From Sphingopyxis macrogoltabida (lineage in GTDB: Bacteria; Pseudomonadota; Alphaproteobacteria; Sphingomonadales; Sphingomonadaceae), in NCBI RefSeq assembly GCF_001314325.1, contig NZ_CP009429.1, positions 4,774,501 through 4,838,500 of the forward strand: a stretch of DNA of 64,000 bases, read 5' to 3'. Each line of letters starts with the position of its first letter. Position 1 is the first letter of the stretch. The translations under genes and the position numbers were made by a program. A model generated the notes under the pieces. It was not told where the DNA came from, ran no database searches, and saw only the letters and a program-made list of their open reading frames with translations. This document shows positions 34,752-43,186 of this stretch, one piece after another.

Positions 34752-35593
34752 GCAGCGAGGAACGCCCGCATCGCCTTATCGGCCCCGTCGGGATCGTCGC
34801 GGTGCACGCCGTGCCCCGCATTGTCGAACACCAGCAACTGCGCCAGCCCGGCCGGGATTGCCGCCGCCATATCCTCACTGCACGGCACCGGCGTGATCGG
34901 GTCGTGCCGCCCCGCGAGAATGAGCGTCGGGCAGGCGATGCGCGCAAGAGCCGGCAATTGGTCCATCGTCCGCATCTCGCCGAGAAAGAAATGGCGCGCG
35001 ACCTCGTGCCGGATGATCGCGCGGTCGCGGGCCGCCGCTGCGTCGGGATCGGCGGTGGTATTATAGAGCGGGATGCAGACGGAACGATATTCCTCCATCG
35101 CCGCATCGTCGGCTGTCGCAAACACGCGCTCCGCCACCTCCCGCGCATGGGCGCCGCCACGTTCCTCCATGATCGCATAGGTCGCGCGCAGGTCGAGCTT
35201 CGCCGCAGTCGAGGACAGGATCAGTTTTGCCGGATGATCGGGAAACTGGATGGCATAGGACATCGCGACCATCCCGCCGAACGAGACCCCGAATATGACG
35301 GGCTTTTCGATCCCGAGCGCTTCGCAGAAGGATTTCACATCCCTGCCCCACTGCCGCAATGTCCAGCTATCGGGCGCCCCGCTCGACCGTCCGTTGCCGC
35401 GATGATCGAGATAGACGACCTGATGCGTATCCGCATAGCGATCGAAATAGGGTCGCATCGGCGAATGATCGAAACCCGGCCCGCCGTGCAGCACGATCAA
35501 GGTGGGGCGCGCCTCCATCCGGCCTGCGGCGGCGTGTAACCCGGGCCCGGCGACATCGAAGAAAAGTCGGGCGCCTTCCACATTGACAATCAT
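34748..35593 (-). CDS. Proline iminopeptidase-like alpha/beta hydrolase
   Basis: 281 residues, cytoplasmic. LIVLHGGPGFDHSPMRP is the HGGPG oxyanion motif of the proline iminopeptidase (S33) group, DHRGNGRS precedes the nucleophile elbow FGVSFGGMVAMS, and GRHDPITPV plus DNAGHGVH supply the late Asp and His. Start ATG 35593 has GGAGG five bases upstream; the adjacent ATG 35596 is too close. The 18-bp palindrome lies 30 bp before the start, overlapping where RNA polymerase should bind. Likely function: release of an N-terminal residue (such as Pro) or cleavage of a small amide or ester. The precursor tail contains QPG units, a possible but unproven link. Confidence 0.82.
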   Translation of the reverse strand: MIVNVEGARLFFDVAGPGLHAAAGRMEARPTLIVLHGGPGFDHSPMRPYFDRYADTHQVVYLDHRGNGRSSGAPDSWTLRQWGRDVKSFCEALGIEKPVIFGVSFGGMVAMSYAIQFPDHPAKLILSSTAAKLDLRATYAIMEERGGAHAREVAERVFATADDAAMEEYRSVCIPLYNTTADPDAAAARDRAIIRHEVARHFFLGEMRTMDQLPALARIACPTLILAGRHDPITPVPCSEDMAAAIPAGLAQLLVFDNAGHGVHRDDPDGADKAMRAFLAA

Positions 35594-35622
35594 CATCACC
35601 TCCAATCGCTGCCGAAAAACCA

Positions 35623-35640
35623 TATGCACAATTGTGCATA
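35623..35640. promoter_or_regulatory. 18-bp perfect palindromic operator
   Basis: TATGCACAATTGTGCATA is a perfect inverted repeat, very AT-rich for this genome, placed 30 bp upstream of the iminopeptidase-like gene. Its 14-bp core recurs exactly at 33024-33037. The size and symmetry suit a TetR dimer or pair of dimers. The remaining sequence from 35641 to 35823 contains no gene I can support. Confidence 0.75.
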
Positions 35641-35823
35641 ATGGCTAGCAAATTGTGGAGGTACTATCCGCGGGGGCGCCGAATGGCGCGAAGCCGGCAG
35701 GGCGTTTGCGAAGGAATGGCGGGCTCAGTCGCTTCCCCAAGCCGACGCCGATCCGGCGAAGAAGGCTCGCATTGGCGGTAAAGATATCGATGGCTGCAAA
35801 GATCGAAGCCGTTCCCCAGGCCC

Positions 35824-37185
35824 TTACAGTGGGGAAGGGTCGGCGGCGAGATCGCCTGCCCCCTGCCGCGAGCGATAGCTTGTGGCATCTGTCGTGAAGT
35901 GCGCCTTGCCATAACCGGCGAGCTGTTTTTCGATTTTCGCCACCAGCCGCCGGTCGGCAATATCGCGCAATCCCGGCAGCCGCGATGCCAGAGCGAAGAG
36001 CCCGATGCGGGCCGCCACGAAAGCTCCGGCAGCGCCAGCCACGATCAGGTCGCCGACGCCGATATCGACGCCGATCGCTGCGGCCTTGGCCCGGTCACCG
36101 CCCATGAAGCTCCGCAGGAAAAAGAGCTTCGCCATCGCCCGCTCGAAGAAGGCATGCACCGTTTCGGCGAGGCTATCGCTCGCCCGGAGGTCCGCGGCCA
36201 TCGTCGCCCGCAAAAGCTCGCCGCAAATATTGTCGTCATAGTCCTGGCGCAGCGTCGCGGCACGGGTCGACATCAAGTCGACGATGCCCTGAGGGGTATC
36301 GGCAAGCAGTTCTTCGGGAAGGCCGAGCAGGAAGCAGCGATAACGGGCAAGCTCGACACGCGCGCGCTCTTCGCGGGTAAATTCGGTCCGCCCCTCGGCA
36401 ATCATCTTGTACGACAGCAGAAAAATCGGAATCAGTCCGGCGGGCATCTGGTCGACCTGCGGAATCGGGAAGCCGTAGACGCGTTGGTCCCAGTCCCCGG
36501 GCCGCCGCAAGATGTTGGCCCGCACCATCGAATGCATCAGACGCACCATCGCGGCCGCCTTGAACCCCGGCCCGTACCGCTCCAGCGCGCCCGGAAGGAC
36601 CGATGTCGAGAAGAAGGTGGCGGTCTCCTTGACCCGCCGGCCGGCGGTCTCGCTCGACAATGTGTTGGTGATCGCCATCGGCAGCGCCGAATATTTGTTC
36701 ATGAACGTCGCAATGAAGGCGCCGCGAATGATGAAGGGCCCGAAATTGGCGGCGGAGTTCCGGTCTATCCGCGCGCCCTCCTCCACCAGTGCCATGTCGA
36801 CCCAGTCGGGCTTGCGCTCCATGTCGGCGATAAAGGCAGCGAGTTCGGGCGGTGCCCCGGCCACGCTTTCGACGCCGCTGTCGCAAGCCTGGACGAGCAT
36901 GTCGACGAGCGCGCGAAAGCCATATTGGCGCATCAGCGCGGCATAGGCGTCGGCGACCAGGTCGCCCATCATCGAATAGGCGCGGATCACCTCGACGCGC
37001 TCGCGATTCGACAGGATGGCCTGACGCTGCTTCTCGGTCGCCTCGCCAAGCTGCGTCACGTCGCCCGGCTGGTCGGCGAAGCGCTCCGGCACGACGGTAA
37101 AATCGAAGGAGCCGTACATGCCGGGATTCACGGCCTTCTGCGATTCCACTTTTGCCCAGAGGCTTTCCGTCGCAAGCTCGCTCAT
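35824..37185 (-). CDS. MpaB-family (DUF2236) oxygenase-like protein
   Basis: 453 residues. The central region (RGAFIATFMNKYSALPMAITN, AAAMVRLMHSMVRANILRR, DWDQRVYGFPIPQVDQ) matches the DUF2236 family, which includes rubber-cleaving Lcp oxygenases and the fungal MpaB' oxygenase; the H in RLMHSMVR is a candidate heme ligand. A possible membrane-contact helix lies near the C-terminus (VGDLIVAGAAGAFVAARIGLF). Start ATG 37185 follows AAGGA by 9 bases; 37203 is an in-frame alternative. It is divergent from a TetR gene with an inverted repeat between them. The substrate is unknown, and I see no direct evidence linking it to the RiPP genes. Confidence 0.75.
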   Translation of the reverse strand: MSELATESLWAKVESQKAVNPGMYGSFDFTVVPERFADQPGDVTQLGEATEKQRQAILSNRERVEVIRAYSMMGDLVADAYAALMRQYGFRALVDMLVQACDSGVESVAGAPPELAAFIADMERKPDWVDMALVEEGARIDRNSAANFGPFIIRGAFIATFMNKYSALPMAITNTLSSETAGRRVKETATFFSTSVLPGALERYGPGFKAAAMVRLMHSMVRANILRRPGDWDQRVYGFPIPQVDQMPAGLIPIFLLSYKMIAEGRTEFTREERARVELARYRCFLLGLPEELLADTPQGIVDLMSTRAATLRQDYDDNICGELLRATMAADLRASDSLAETVHAFFERAMAKLFFLRSFMGGDRAKAAAIGVDIGVGDLIVAGAAGAFVAARIGLFALASRLPGLRDIADRRLVAKIEKQLAGYGKAHFTTDATSYRSRQGAGDLAADPSPL

Positions 37186-37214
37186 CGAGATTCGTCCTTC
37201 CATTCGGTTCCCGG

Positions 37215-37228
37215 ATGATATGTATCAT
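37215..37228. promoter_or_regulatory. Inverted repeat between MpaB-family gene and TetR gene
   Basis: ATGATA-TG-TATCAT is a 6-2-6 inverted repeat in the 70-bp divergent gap, 29 bp before the oxygenase start and 27 bp before the TetR start. This is the usual place for an autoregulatory TetR operator. It differs from the TGCACAATTGTGCA motif. Confidence 0.5.
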
Positions 37229-37255
37229 TTGATAGAAATTCAAGCAGGTTCAGCA

Positions 37256-37942
37256 ATGCCACCCTCGACCGGGAAAAATACCCAGAAAACTGCCCCCATA
37301 CGTTCGACCGACGGTGGCTATCGCAAGGGCGAGGAAACGCGGGTGCGCATTCTGCACGCGGCGCTCGCGGCATTCGGCAGCAAGGGATTTGCGGCTGTGA
37401 CGACGCGCCAGATTGCCGAATCGGCCGGTACCAACCTGCCCGGACTCACTTATTATTTCGGCAACAAGGAAGGGCTCTATCTCGCCTGCGCGCATGAAAT
37501 CGTCGCCTCTTTCCGCCGCGGCATCGGCGCCGTCGGCGAGGCGGCCGGCGGCGCATTGGCGCGGCCATTGGCGCGCGAGGACGCGGCAGGGCATCTCAAA
37601 CAACTCTTCGCGGCGCTCGCGCATTTCCTCTTGTCCGAAGCGGGAGCCGAGGATCGCGCGATGTTCGTCCAGCGCGAAATGACCAGCCCCGGGCCGGCGT
37701 TCGAAATCCTCTACGCCGATCTATGGCAGCCGGGCATCGAACTCGCGGCGGCCCTTTTGGAGCGCGCTGCGGGAGGGCGCCTCTCGACCACGGACAGCAG
37801 GGTTCGCGCCGTGATGATGATCGCCAGCCTGACCGGTTTCCGCTCGGGACAGCGCGTCGTTGCCCGGACCGCGGGCGACGATGATCACGTCGCGCAAATC
37901 ACGGCCGCTCTCAACGAGCAGATCGACGCGTTCTGCCGTTAG
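37256..37942 (+). CDS. TetR-family regulator, CecR/DUF1956 type
   Basis: 228 residues. The DNA-binding domain reads TRVRILHAALAAFGSKGFAA, TTRQIAESAGTNLPGLTYYF and GNKEGLYLA. The effector half contains FVQREMTSPGPAFEILY, which fits the C-terminal DUF1956 domain of CecR-like repressors. It is divergent from the MpaB-family gene and probably represses it and itself through the inverted repeat at 37215. Start ATG 37256 precedes a 26-residue flexible N-terminus; the longer frame overlaps the oxygenase gene and is not used. There is no strong ribosome site. Confidence 0.86.
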   Translation: MPPSTGKNTQKTAPIRSTDGGYRKGEETRVRILHAALAAFGSKGFAAVTTRQIAESAGTNLPGLTYYFGNKEGLYLACAHEIVASFRRGIGAVGEAAGGALARPLAREDAAGHLKQLFAALAHFLLSEAGAEDRAMFVQREMTSPGPAFEILYADLWQPGIELAAALLERAAGGRLSTTDSRVRAVMMIASLTGFRSGQRVVARTAGDDDHVAQITAALNEQIDAFCR

Positions 37943-38029
37943 AATAGCGCTTGGCGAAACGCAGGGCAGCGAATTCGAACCCCGAGCCTGCTGCCGAGAG
38001 CCATTTAAAGCAATAAAATACCGAGGTAA

Positions 38030-38106
<77 letters not shown>

Positions 38107-38212
38107 CGGTAGAGCGCGGCCTCTAGCAAGCCTGCAGCGCGCCAGCAATGGCCTATCGACCGGACCGCACAGATGTGCCAAGCCGAGCCGCGAAACGGGA
38201 CCCGGAACGCGC

Positions 38213-39274
38213 GTGAAAGCATCCGAACAGCATTGGCCGATGGCCGCCGACCTGTATGGCGAGATGCAGCTCGAAGCGCATCCGCCCGCACGCCATCGTT
38301 GGCGCGACTATCTGCCCGGAGTGCTCGTCACCGCGATCGCCGCGCTCGCCGCCGCCTGGCTTGCCGATCATTATGCCGCGCCGATCGTGCTGATGGGACT
38401 GCTGATCGGGCTCGCGCTCAGTTTCCTGTCGCAGGATGCACGCACCCACGCCGGGCTCGACCTGATGTCGCAAACCGCGTTGCGGATCGGCATCGTTCTG
38501 GTCGGCGCACGCGTCACCGCGCAGCAGCTTGCCGAACTCGGGCCGCTGCCCTTCGCGCTGCTCCTCATCATCATGCTCGCGGTGATCGTCGTTACCGTCT
38601 CGACCGCGCGGCTGTTCGCGCAGGACCGCCATGCCGCGCTGCTGGCGGGCGGCGCCACCGCGATCTGCGGCGCGTCGGCGGCGCTCGCGCTTTATTCGCT
38701 GATCGGCGACAAGCGCGTCGATCAGGCGCGCTTCACGCTGACGCTGGTCGGGATCACCGTCGCGAGCGCGCTGGCGATGACGCTCTATCCGGTGCTCGCG
38801 GCGCAGCTTGGCCTGACCGATGCACAGGCGGGTTTCCTGATCGGCGCCTCGATCCACGACGTGGCGCAGGCGATCGGCGGCGGCTTCTCCTTCTCGCCGC
38901 AAGCGGGCGAGGTCGCGACGATCGTCAAGCTCGCGCGCGTCGCGCTGCTCGCGCCGATGCTGATGCTCGTCGCGCTATGGCTCGGCCGCAGCGGCGAAAG
39001 CGACGGAAAGATCCGTATCCCGCTACGCCTCCCGTGGTTCATTGTCGGCTTTCTCGCCGTCGCCGCGGTCAATTCGCTCGTCGCGATCCCGAAACCGGTG
39101 CAGGGCGCCGCCGCCACCGGCGCGCAGGCGCTGCTCCTGCTCGCGATCGTCGCCACCGCGATGAAGGCGCGGCTGCACCTGCTGCTCGATCAGGGATGGC
39201 GCAGTTTCGCGCCGATCATCGTCGCGACGCTGACCAGCTTCCTGCTCTCGCTCGCCGCGGCGCTCAGCCTGTGA
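38213..39274 (+). CDS. YeiH/UPF0324 family putative sulfate exporter
   Basis: Inner-membrane protein of 353 residues with about ten hydrophobic segments (DYLPGVLVTAIAALAAAW, IVLMGLLIGLALSFLS, LLLIIMLAVIVVTVSTA and others). The family hallmarks LLAGGATAICGASAALALYS and GASIHDVAQAIGGGFSFS are present. Homologues are annotated as putative sulfate exporters, but experimental support for the family is thin. Start GTG 38213 gives the fullest N-terminus; ATG 38240 is an alternative. Neither has a strong ribosome site. It stands alone, converging with the zinc-ribbon gene. Confidence 0.85.
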   Translation: MKASEQHWPMAADLYGEMQLEAHPPARHRWRDYLPGVLVTAIAALAAAWLADHYAAPIVLMGLLIGLALSFLSQDARTHAGLDLMSQTALRIGIVLVGARVTAQQLAELGPLPFALLLIIMLAVIVVTVSTARLFAQDRHAALLAGGATAICGASAALALYSLIGDKRVDQARFTLTLVGITVASALAMTLYPVLAAQLGLTDAQAGFLIGASIHDVAQAIGGGFSFSPQAGEVATIVKLARVALLAPMLMLVALWLGRSGESDGKIRIPLRLPWFIVGFLAVAAVNSLVAIPKPVQGAAATGAQALLLLAIVATAMKARLHLLLDQGWRSFAPIIVATLTSFLLSLAAALSL

Positions 39275-39303
39275 CGCCGCGACGTCACACTAAATAGCGG
39301 AAA

Positions 39304-40098
39304 TCATTCTTTCGGGAGCGCCCAGCTTACCGTGAGCTGCGTTGCCCGGCGCGGGATGTCGAGCTTGGCCTCGCTGAAATTGACCTTCTCGTTCGGCGGC
39401 AGCATGCGCACCGGCGGCTTGATCGTCCAGCTATAGACGATCGTCCCCTGCGCATCGCGCAGCTCGGCGAGGATCGGCGGCACGCGCTGTTCGCGGTCGG
39501 TCGGGTTGATGATCACCCCCGACGCGGCGAAATAGATCGTCCCGTCGGCGAGTTCGCGATGGTCCTGATTGGGCGGGAGCTCGATCACGAGGTCGGGCTC
39601 GTCAGCCATGCCCGGAATGCCGAGCCCCTGTGCCCAGCCCGGCAGCCCGAACCAATAGAGCGCGCCGGTGGCGGCGATCATCAGCACCGCGGCACTCGCG
39701 GCGATCAGCGTCCAGCGCTTCGCCGGATTGCGCCGCGGGCGCCGGAAAGGCAGGGGCGCCTCGCTCGCAGCAACCGCCGGGGCGGGCCGCGGCGCGGGTT
39801 CGGCGGCAAAGGCCTCGGGCGGCGGCGCCGGAGCCGGTTCGACGACCGGGGTGGGCGCGGGGGGCGGAGGCTCGACCGGGGGAGGAGAAGCCGGAGCTGC
39901 CGGGGCCGGCGCCGATGCAGTAGGCGCGGCTTCAGCCGGCGTCGCACTCGTGACCGGCGGTGCCACCGTCGCCGCGGCGGCGGGTTCCTGGAACCAGCTA
40001 TGCCGGCAATTGGCGCATCGGACGGTGCGGCCATTGGGTCCGATTGCCGTATCGGGCACGACATACCGCGTATGACAGGACGGGCAGGCAAGGATCAT
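39304..40098 (-). CDS. Zinc-ribbon membrane protein (MJ0042 finger, DUF3426)
   Basis: 264 residues. The N-terminal finger [15 protein letters not shown] with [11 protein letters not shown] gives two CxxC pairs. A long Pro/Ala-rich linker follows (about 40-130), then one membrane helix ([18 protein letters not shown]) and a C-terminal beta domain ([20 protein letters not shown]) typical of DUF3426, which resembles an FxLYD-like fold. Topology suggests a cytoplasmic zinc finger and periplasmic beta domain. The function is not established. It is divergent from ftsE across 169 bp, an arrangement I recall as common in sphingomonads. Confidence 0.83.
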   Translation of the reverse strand: MILACPSCHTRYVVPDTAIGPNGRTVRCANCRHSWFQEPAAAATVAPPVTSATPAEAAPTASAPAPAAPASPPPVEPPPPAPTPVVEPAPAPPPEAFAAEPAPRPAPAVAASEAPLPFRRPRRNPAKRWTLIAASAAVLMIAATGALYWFGLPGWAQGLGIPGMADEPDLVIELPPNQDHRELADGTIYFAASGVIINPTDREQRVPPILAELRDAQGTIVYSWTIKPPVRMLPPNEKVNFSEAKLDIPRRATQLTVSWALPKE

Positions 40099-40267
40099 GC
40101 GTCACTCTAAACACGCTGATTCGCACCGTTGCAAGCGCCGCGTCGCGACAGCGAGGTTACTCCCCACTTTACCTCGCCCGGCAGCCGTGTAACAGGCAGC
40201 GAATGAGCGCCGCAGCGCCCCCGAACCTTATTCCGACGCCCGCGCGGCCTGACGCGCGCGTGACGCC

Positions 40268-40996
40268 ATGACCGACGCCCTCAGCCCGCGCCCGGGCGGC
40301 GCGATGGTCGAATTCAACGGTGTCGGGCTACGCTACGGTCCCGATGCCGAAGTGCTTTCGGACATCAGCTTCAACCTTCAGCCGGGCAGCTTCTATTTCC
40401 TCACCGGCGCTTCGGGCGCGGGCAAGACCTCGCTGCTCAAGATGCTCTATCTCGCGCAGCGGCCGAGCCGCGGCATCGTGCGGCTGTTCGGCGAGGATCT
40501 GGTCAGCATGCCGCGCCACCGCCTGCCCGGCTTTCGCCGCCGTATCGGCGTCGTCTTCCAGGACTTCCGCCTGATCCCCCATCTGTCGGCGCGCGACAAT
40601 ATCGCGCTGCCGCTGCGCATCGCGGGGGTGAGCGAAGAGGATCTGTCGGGACCGGTTGGCGAGATGCTGAGCTGGATCGGCCTCGACGAACGCGCCGATG
40701 CGCGCCCCGCGACGCTGTCGGGCGGTGAGCAACAGCGCGTCGCGATCGCGCGCGCGGTGATCGCGCGGCCGCAATTGCTGGTCGCCGACGAACCGACGGG
40801 TAACGTCGATCCCGACATGGCGATGCGCCTGCTCGGGCTGTTCGAGGCATTGAACCGCCTCGGCACGACCGTCGTCGTCGCGACCCACGATATCCATCTG
40901 ATCAGCCGTATCGACAATGCGCAGATGATGCGGCTCGAAAAGGGGCGGCTCGCCGATCCGACCGGCGCGCTGCGCTATCCGCCGAATCGCGCATGA
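40268..40996 (+). CDS. ftsE: Cell division ATP-binding protein FtsE
   Basis: ABC ATPase of 242 residues that pairs with FtsX at the division site to activate peptidoglycan hydrolases. Walker A GASGAGKTS, Q-loop FQDFRLIPHLSARDN (FtsE-specific), signature LSGGEQQRVAIARA, Walker B LLVADEPTGNVDP and switch His in VVVATHDIHL are all intact. Its stop overlaps the ftsX start (ATGA at 40993). The operon continues with a DUF218 protein and an acyltransferase. Start ATG 40268. Confidence 0.96.
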   Translation: MTDALSPRPGGAMVEFNGVGLRYGPDAEVLSDISFNLQPGSFYFLTGASGAGKTSLLKMLYLAQRPSRGIVRLFGEDLVSMPRHRLPGFRRRIGVVFQDFRLIPHLSARDNIALPLRIAGVSEEDLSGPVGEMLSWIGLDERADARPATLSGGEQQRVAIARAVIARPQLLVADEPTGNVDPDMAMRLLGLFEALNRLGTTVVVATHDIHLISRIDNAQMMRLEKGRLADPTGALRYPPNRA

Positions 40997-41910
40997 TCAT
41001 CCCCCGCGTTCCCGTCCAGCACCGCCGCCTGCTCCCCGACCGCCGCCTGTCGGGACCGACGCCGTGGGTCATCGCGATATTGATGATGCTGACCCTGCTT
41101 GCCGCCGCCGCCGGGGTCGGCCTCGCGCGCTCGGCAAATGCGATCGGCAGTGCGATCGCCGGCCGGGTGACGGTGCAGATCGTTACCGCCAATCCGGTGG
41201 CCCGCGCCGAACAGGCGGCGGCGCTCCGCCGCCGCGCCGCCGCGCAATCCTTTGTCCGCTCGGCGCGCAGCGTCGACCAGCAGGAACTGCGGGCGACGCT
41301 CGGCCAGTGGTTCGGCGGCGAGGACGGCGGCGCGGGGGGCGACGACCCGGTGCTGCGTTCGCTGCCCCTGCCCGCATTGGTCGATATCGACTTCGTCGGC
41401 GAGGATCGCGCCGGGCATATGGAAGCGCTACGCACGCTCGTCGCCCAGGAAGCCCCCGGTGCGCGCATCATCCCGCACGCGGAATGGCTGGGGCCCGTCG
41501 CGCGGCTGATCCGCAGCCTCGCGTGGGTCGCGGGCGCCCTCGTGCTGCTAATGACACTCGCGAGCGCCGCCGTCGTGATCATGACCGCGCGCGCCGCGCT
41601 CGGCACCCATTATGCGACTATCGAGATGCTGCACCTGATCGGCGCGACCGACCGCCAGATCACCCGCCTGTTCCAGCGCCGCATCGCGATCGACACCGCT
41701 TACGGGATCGCGCTTGGCAGTGTCGTCGCGGCGGCGATCTTGCTGTTGATCGGCTGGCAATGGTCGGGGGTCACGTCGGGGCTCGCCGCGACCGCGTCGC
41801 TGGGTCCGGCGGGCTGGGCGCTCTTGCTGGCGTTGCCGCTATTGGCTATCGCGCTCGCAGCCCTGACGGCGCGCCAGACCCTGCTCGCCGCGCTCAAGAA
41901 GATTTTATGA
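40993..41910 (+). CDS. ftsX: Cell division permease-like protein FtsX
   Basis: Inner-membrane partner of FtsE, 305 residues. The first membrane helix (PWVIAILMMLTLLAAAAGVG) is followed by a periplasmic domain of about 150 residues, then three helices (LAWVAGALVLLMTLASAA, ALGSVVAAAILLLIGW, AGWALLLALPLLAIALAA). ATIEMLHLIGATDRQI is the conserved cytoplasmic loop of FtsX proteins. It overlaps both neighbours by 4 bp (ATGA), so translation is coupled through ftsE-ftsX-DUF218. Confidence 0.93.
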   Translation: MIIPRVPVQHRRLLPDRRLSGPTPWVIAILMMLTLLAAAAGVGLARSANAIGSAIAGRVTVQIVTANPVARAEQAAALRRRAAAQSFVRSARSVDQQELRATLGQWFGGEDGGAGGDDPVLRSLPLPALVDIDFVGEDRAGHMEALRTLVAQEAPGARIIPHAEWLGPVARLIRSLAWVAGALVLLMTLASAAVVIMTARAALGTHYATIEMLHLIGATDRQITRLFQRRIAIDTAYGIALGSVVAAAILLLIGWQWSGVTSGLAATASLGPAGWALLLALPLLAIALAALTARQTLLAALKKIL

Positions 41911-42437
41911 TCAAGCGCCTGCTTTCCCTCCTGTTCCTGGCCTGGGTGCTCGGCTTCGCATGGTTCGCGCTGCTGCTGCCGCTCCCCGCCAAGGCCGAAA
42001 AGACCGACGCCATCGTCGTCCTCACCGGCGGCCCGGGCCGGATCGACCGCGCGCTCGAGCGGCTCGAGGCGGGCGACGCCAAGCGCCTGTTGATCAGCGG
42101 CGTTGCGCGCGAGGTGAAGCCCAGGGAGCTCGCCGCCGAATATAAGCGCCCCGAAGAATTGTTCGATTGCTGCATCGCACTGGGTTTCGAGGCCGAAGAC
42201 ACGCGGTCGAACGCGACCGAAGTGGCGACATGGGTTGCACGGCGGGGCTACAAGAGCATCCGCCTGATCACCACCGACTGGCATATGCGCCGCGCCGAAT
42301 ATGAGATCGGCCGCGCGATCGGCGACAAGGTGACGATCCTTCCCGATGCGGTACGCAGCCAGCCCAATTTCGCGACATTGTTCCGCGAATATCATAAATA
42401 TCTCGCGGGGCTGGCGGGCGGGCTGCTCGGCCTGTAA
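41907..42437 (+). CDS. YdcF/ElyC-like DUF218 domain protein
   Basis: 176 residues with one N-terminal membrane helix (LLSLLFLAWVLGFAWFALLL) and a periplasm-facing or cytoplasmic DUF218 domain. TDAIVVLTGGPGRIDRAL and EDTRSNATEVATW with TTDWHMRRAEYE are the family motifs. Homologues include ElyC and SanA of E. coli, linked to envelope integrity; the enzyme activity is not established. It overlaps ftsX by 4 bp and precedes the acyltransferase by 10 bp, so it belongs to the cell-envelope operon. Confidence 0.87.
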   Translation: MIKRLLSLLFLAWVLGFAWFALLLPLPAKAEKTDAIVVLTGGPGRIDRALERLEAGDAKRLLISGVAREVKPRELAAEYKRPEELFDCCIALGFEAEDTRSNATEVATWVARRGYKSIRLITTDWHMRRAEYEIGRAIGDKVTILPDAVRSQPNFATLFREYHKYLAGLAGGLLGL

Positions 42438-42447
42438 ACGCCCTTTC

Positions 42448-43179
42448 GTGCGCTACACCATCGCCCTCCTCCGCTCGATCCTGTTCTGGCTGCTGTTCGT
42501 CCTGATGAGCAGCTTCAGCTCGATCGGCGCGGTGATCTCGCTGCCGGTCTCGCACAAGGCGACGATCTGGTTCGTGCGCATCTGGGCGCAGTTCCACCGG
42601 CTGATCTGCCGCTTCGTGCTTGGCCACAAGATCGTCGTCGATGGCGAGATGCCCGACATTCCCGTCCTCTATGTCTTCAAGCATGAAGGCGCGTTCGAGA
42701 CGATCGAGCAGCCGGGACTCTTCAGGCATCCTGCGGTGTTCGCCAAGGAACAATTGTTCAATATTCCCGTCTGGGGGCAGGCGGCGCATTTCTATGGCCT
42801 GATTCCGGTCGACCGCGACGGCGGCGGCAAGGCGATGCGCGCCATGCTGAACGCTGCCAAGGCCGCGCTCGCCAAGGGCCGCCCGCTGGTGCTGTTCGCC
42901 GAAGGAACACGCATTCCGCATGGCGAAGCGCCGCCGCTGCGCTCGGGCTTCGCGGGCATCTACCGCCTGCTCGGCGTGCCGGTGATCCCCGTCGCGGTGA
43001 ACAGTGGCATCGCCTATCCGCCGCGCCGCTGGGTCAAATGGCCGGGGACGATCACCTACAAGATCGGTGAAACCATCCCCGCCGGCCTGCCGCGCGAGGA
43101 GGCCGAGGACCGCGTGTGGCGCGCGATCAATGCGCTGAACCCGCCCGAAGCGCTGCTGGCGGGCAAGGCTTCGGCCTGA
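42448..43179 (+). CDS. 1-acyl-sn-glycerol-3-phosphate acyltransferase (PlsC-like)
   Basis: Predicted membrane acyltransferase of 243 residues acting in phospholipid synthesis (lysophosphatidate to phosphatidate). An N-terminal helix (LLRSILFWLLFVLMSSF) is followed by the acyltransferase blocks: FKHEGAFET at the H(X)4D site, GLIPVDRDGG, VLFAEGTRIP and VPVIPVAVNSG. The first motif reads HX4E instead of HX4D, a conservative change at the catalytic dyad. Start GTG 42448 lies 10 bp after the DUF218 stop. It is the last gene of the ftsE operon. Confidence 0.88.
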   Translation: MRYTIALLRSILFWLLFVLMSSFSSIGAVISLPVSHKATIWFVRIWAQFHRLICRFVLGHKIVVDGEMPDIPVLYVFKHEGAFETIEQPGLFRHPAVFAKEQLFNIPVWGQAAHFYGLIPVDRDGGGKAMRAMLNAAKAALAKGRPLVLFAEGTRIPHGEAPPLRSGFAGIYRLLGVPVIPVAVNSGIAYPPRRWVKWPGTITYKIGETIPAGLPREEAEDRVWRAINALNPPEALLAGKASA

Positions 43180-43186
43180 ATCGCCC

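Noticed and set aside
35655..35897. Small + strand open frame of 80 codons
   Set aside because: It overlaps the 3' end of the MpaB-family gene, has no homology that I recognise and no good ribosome site.
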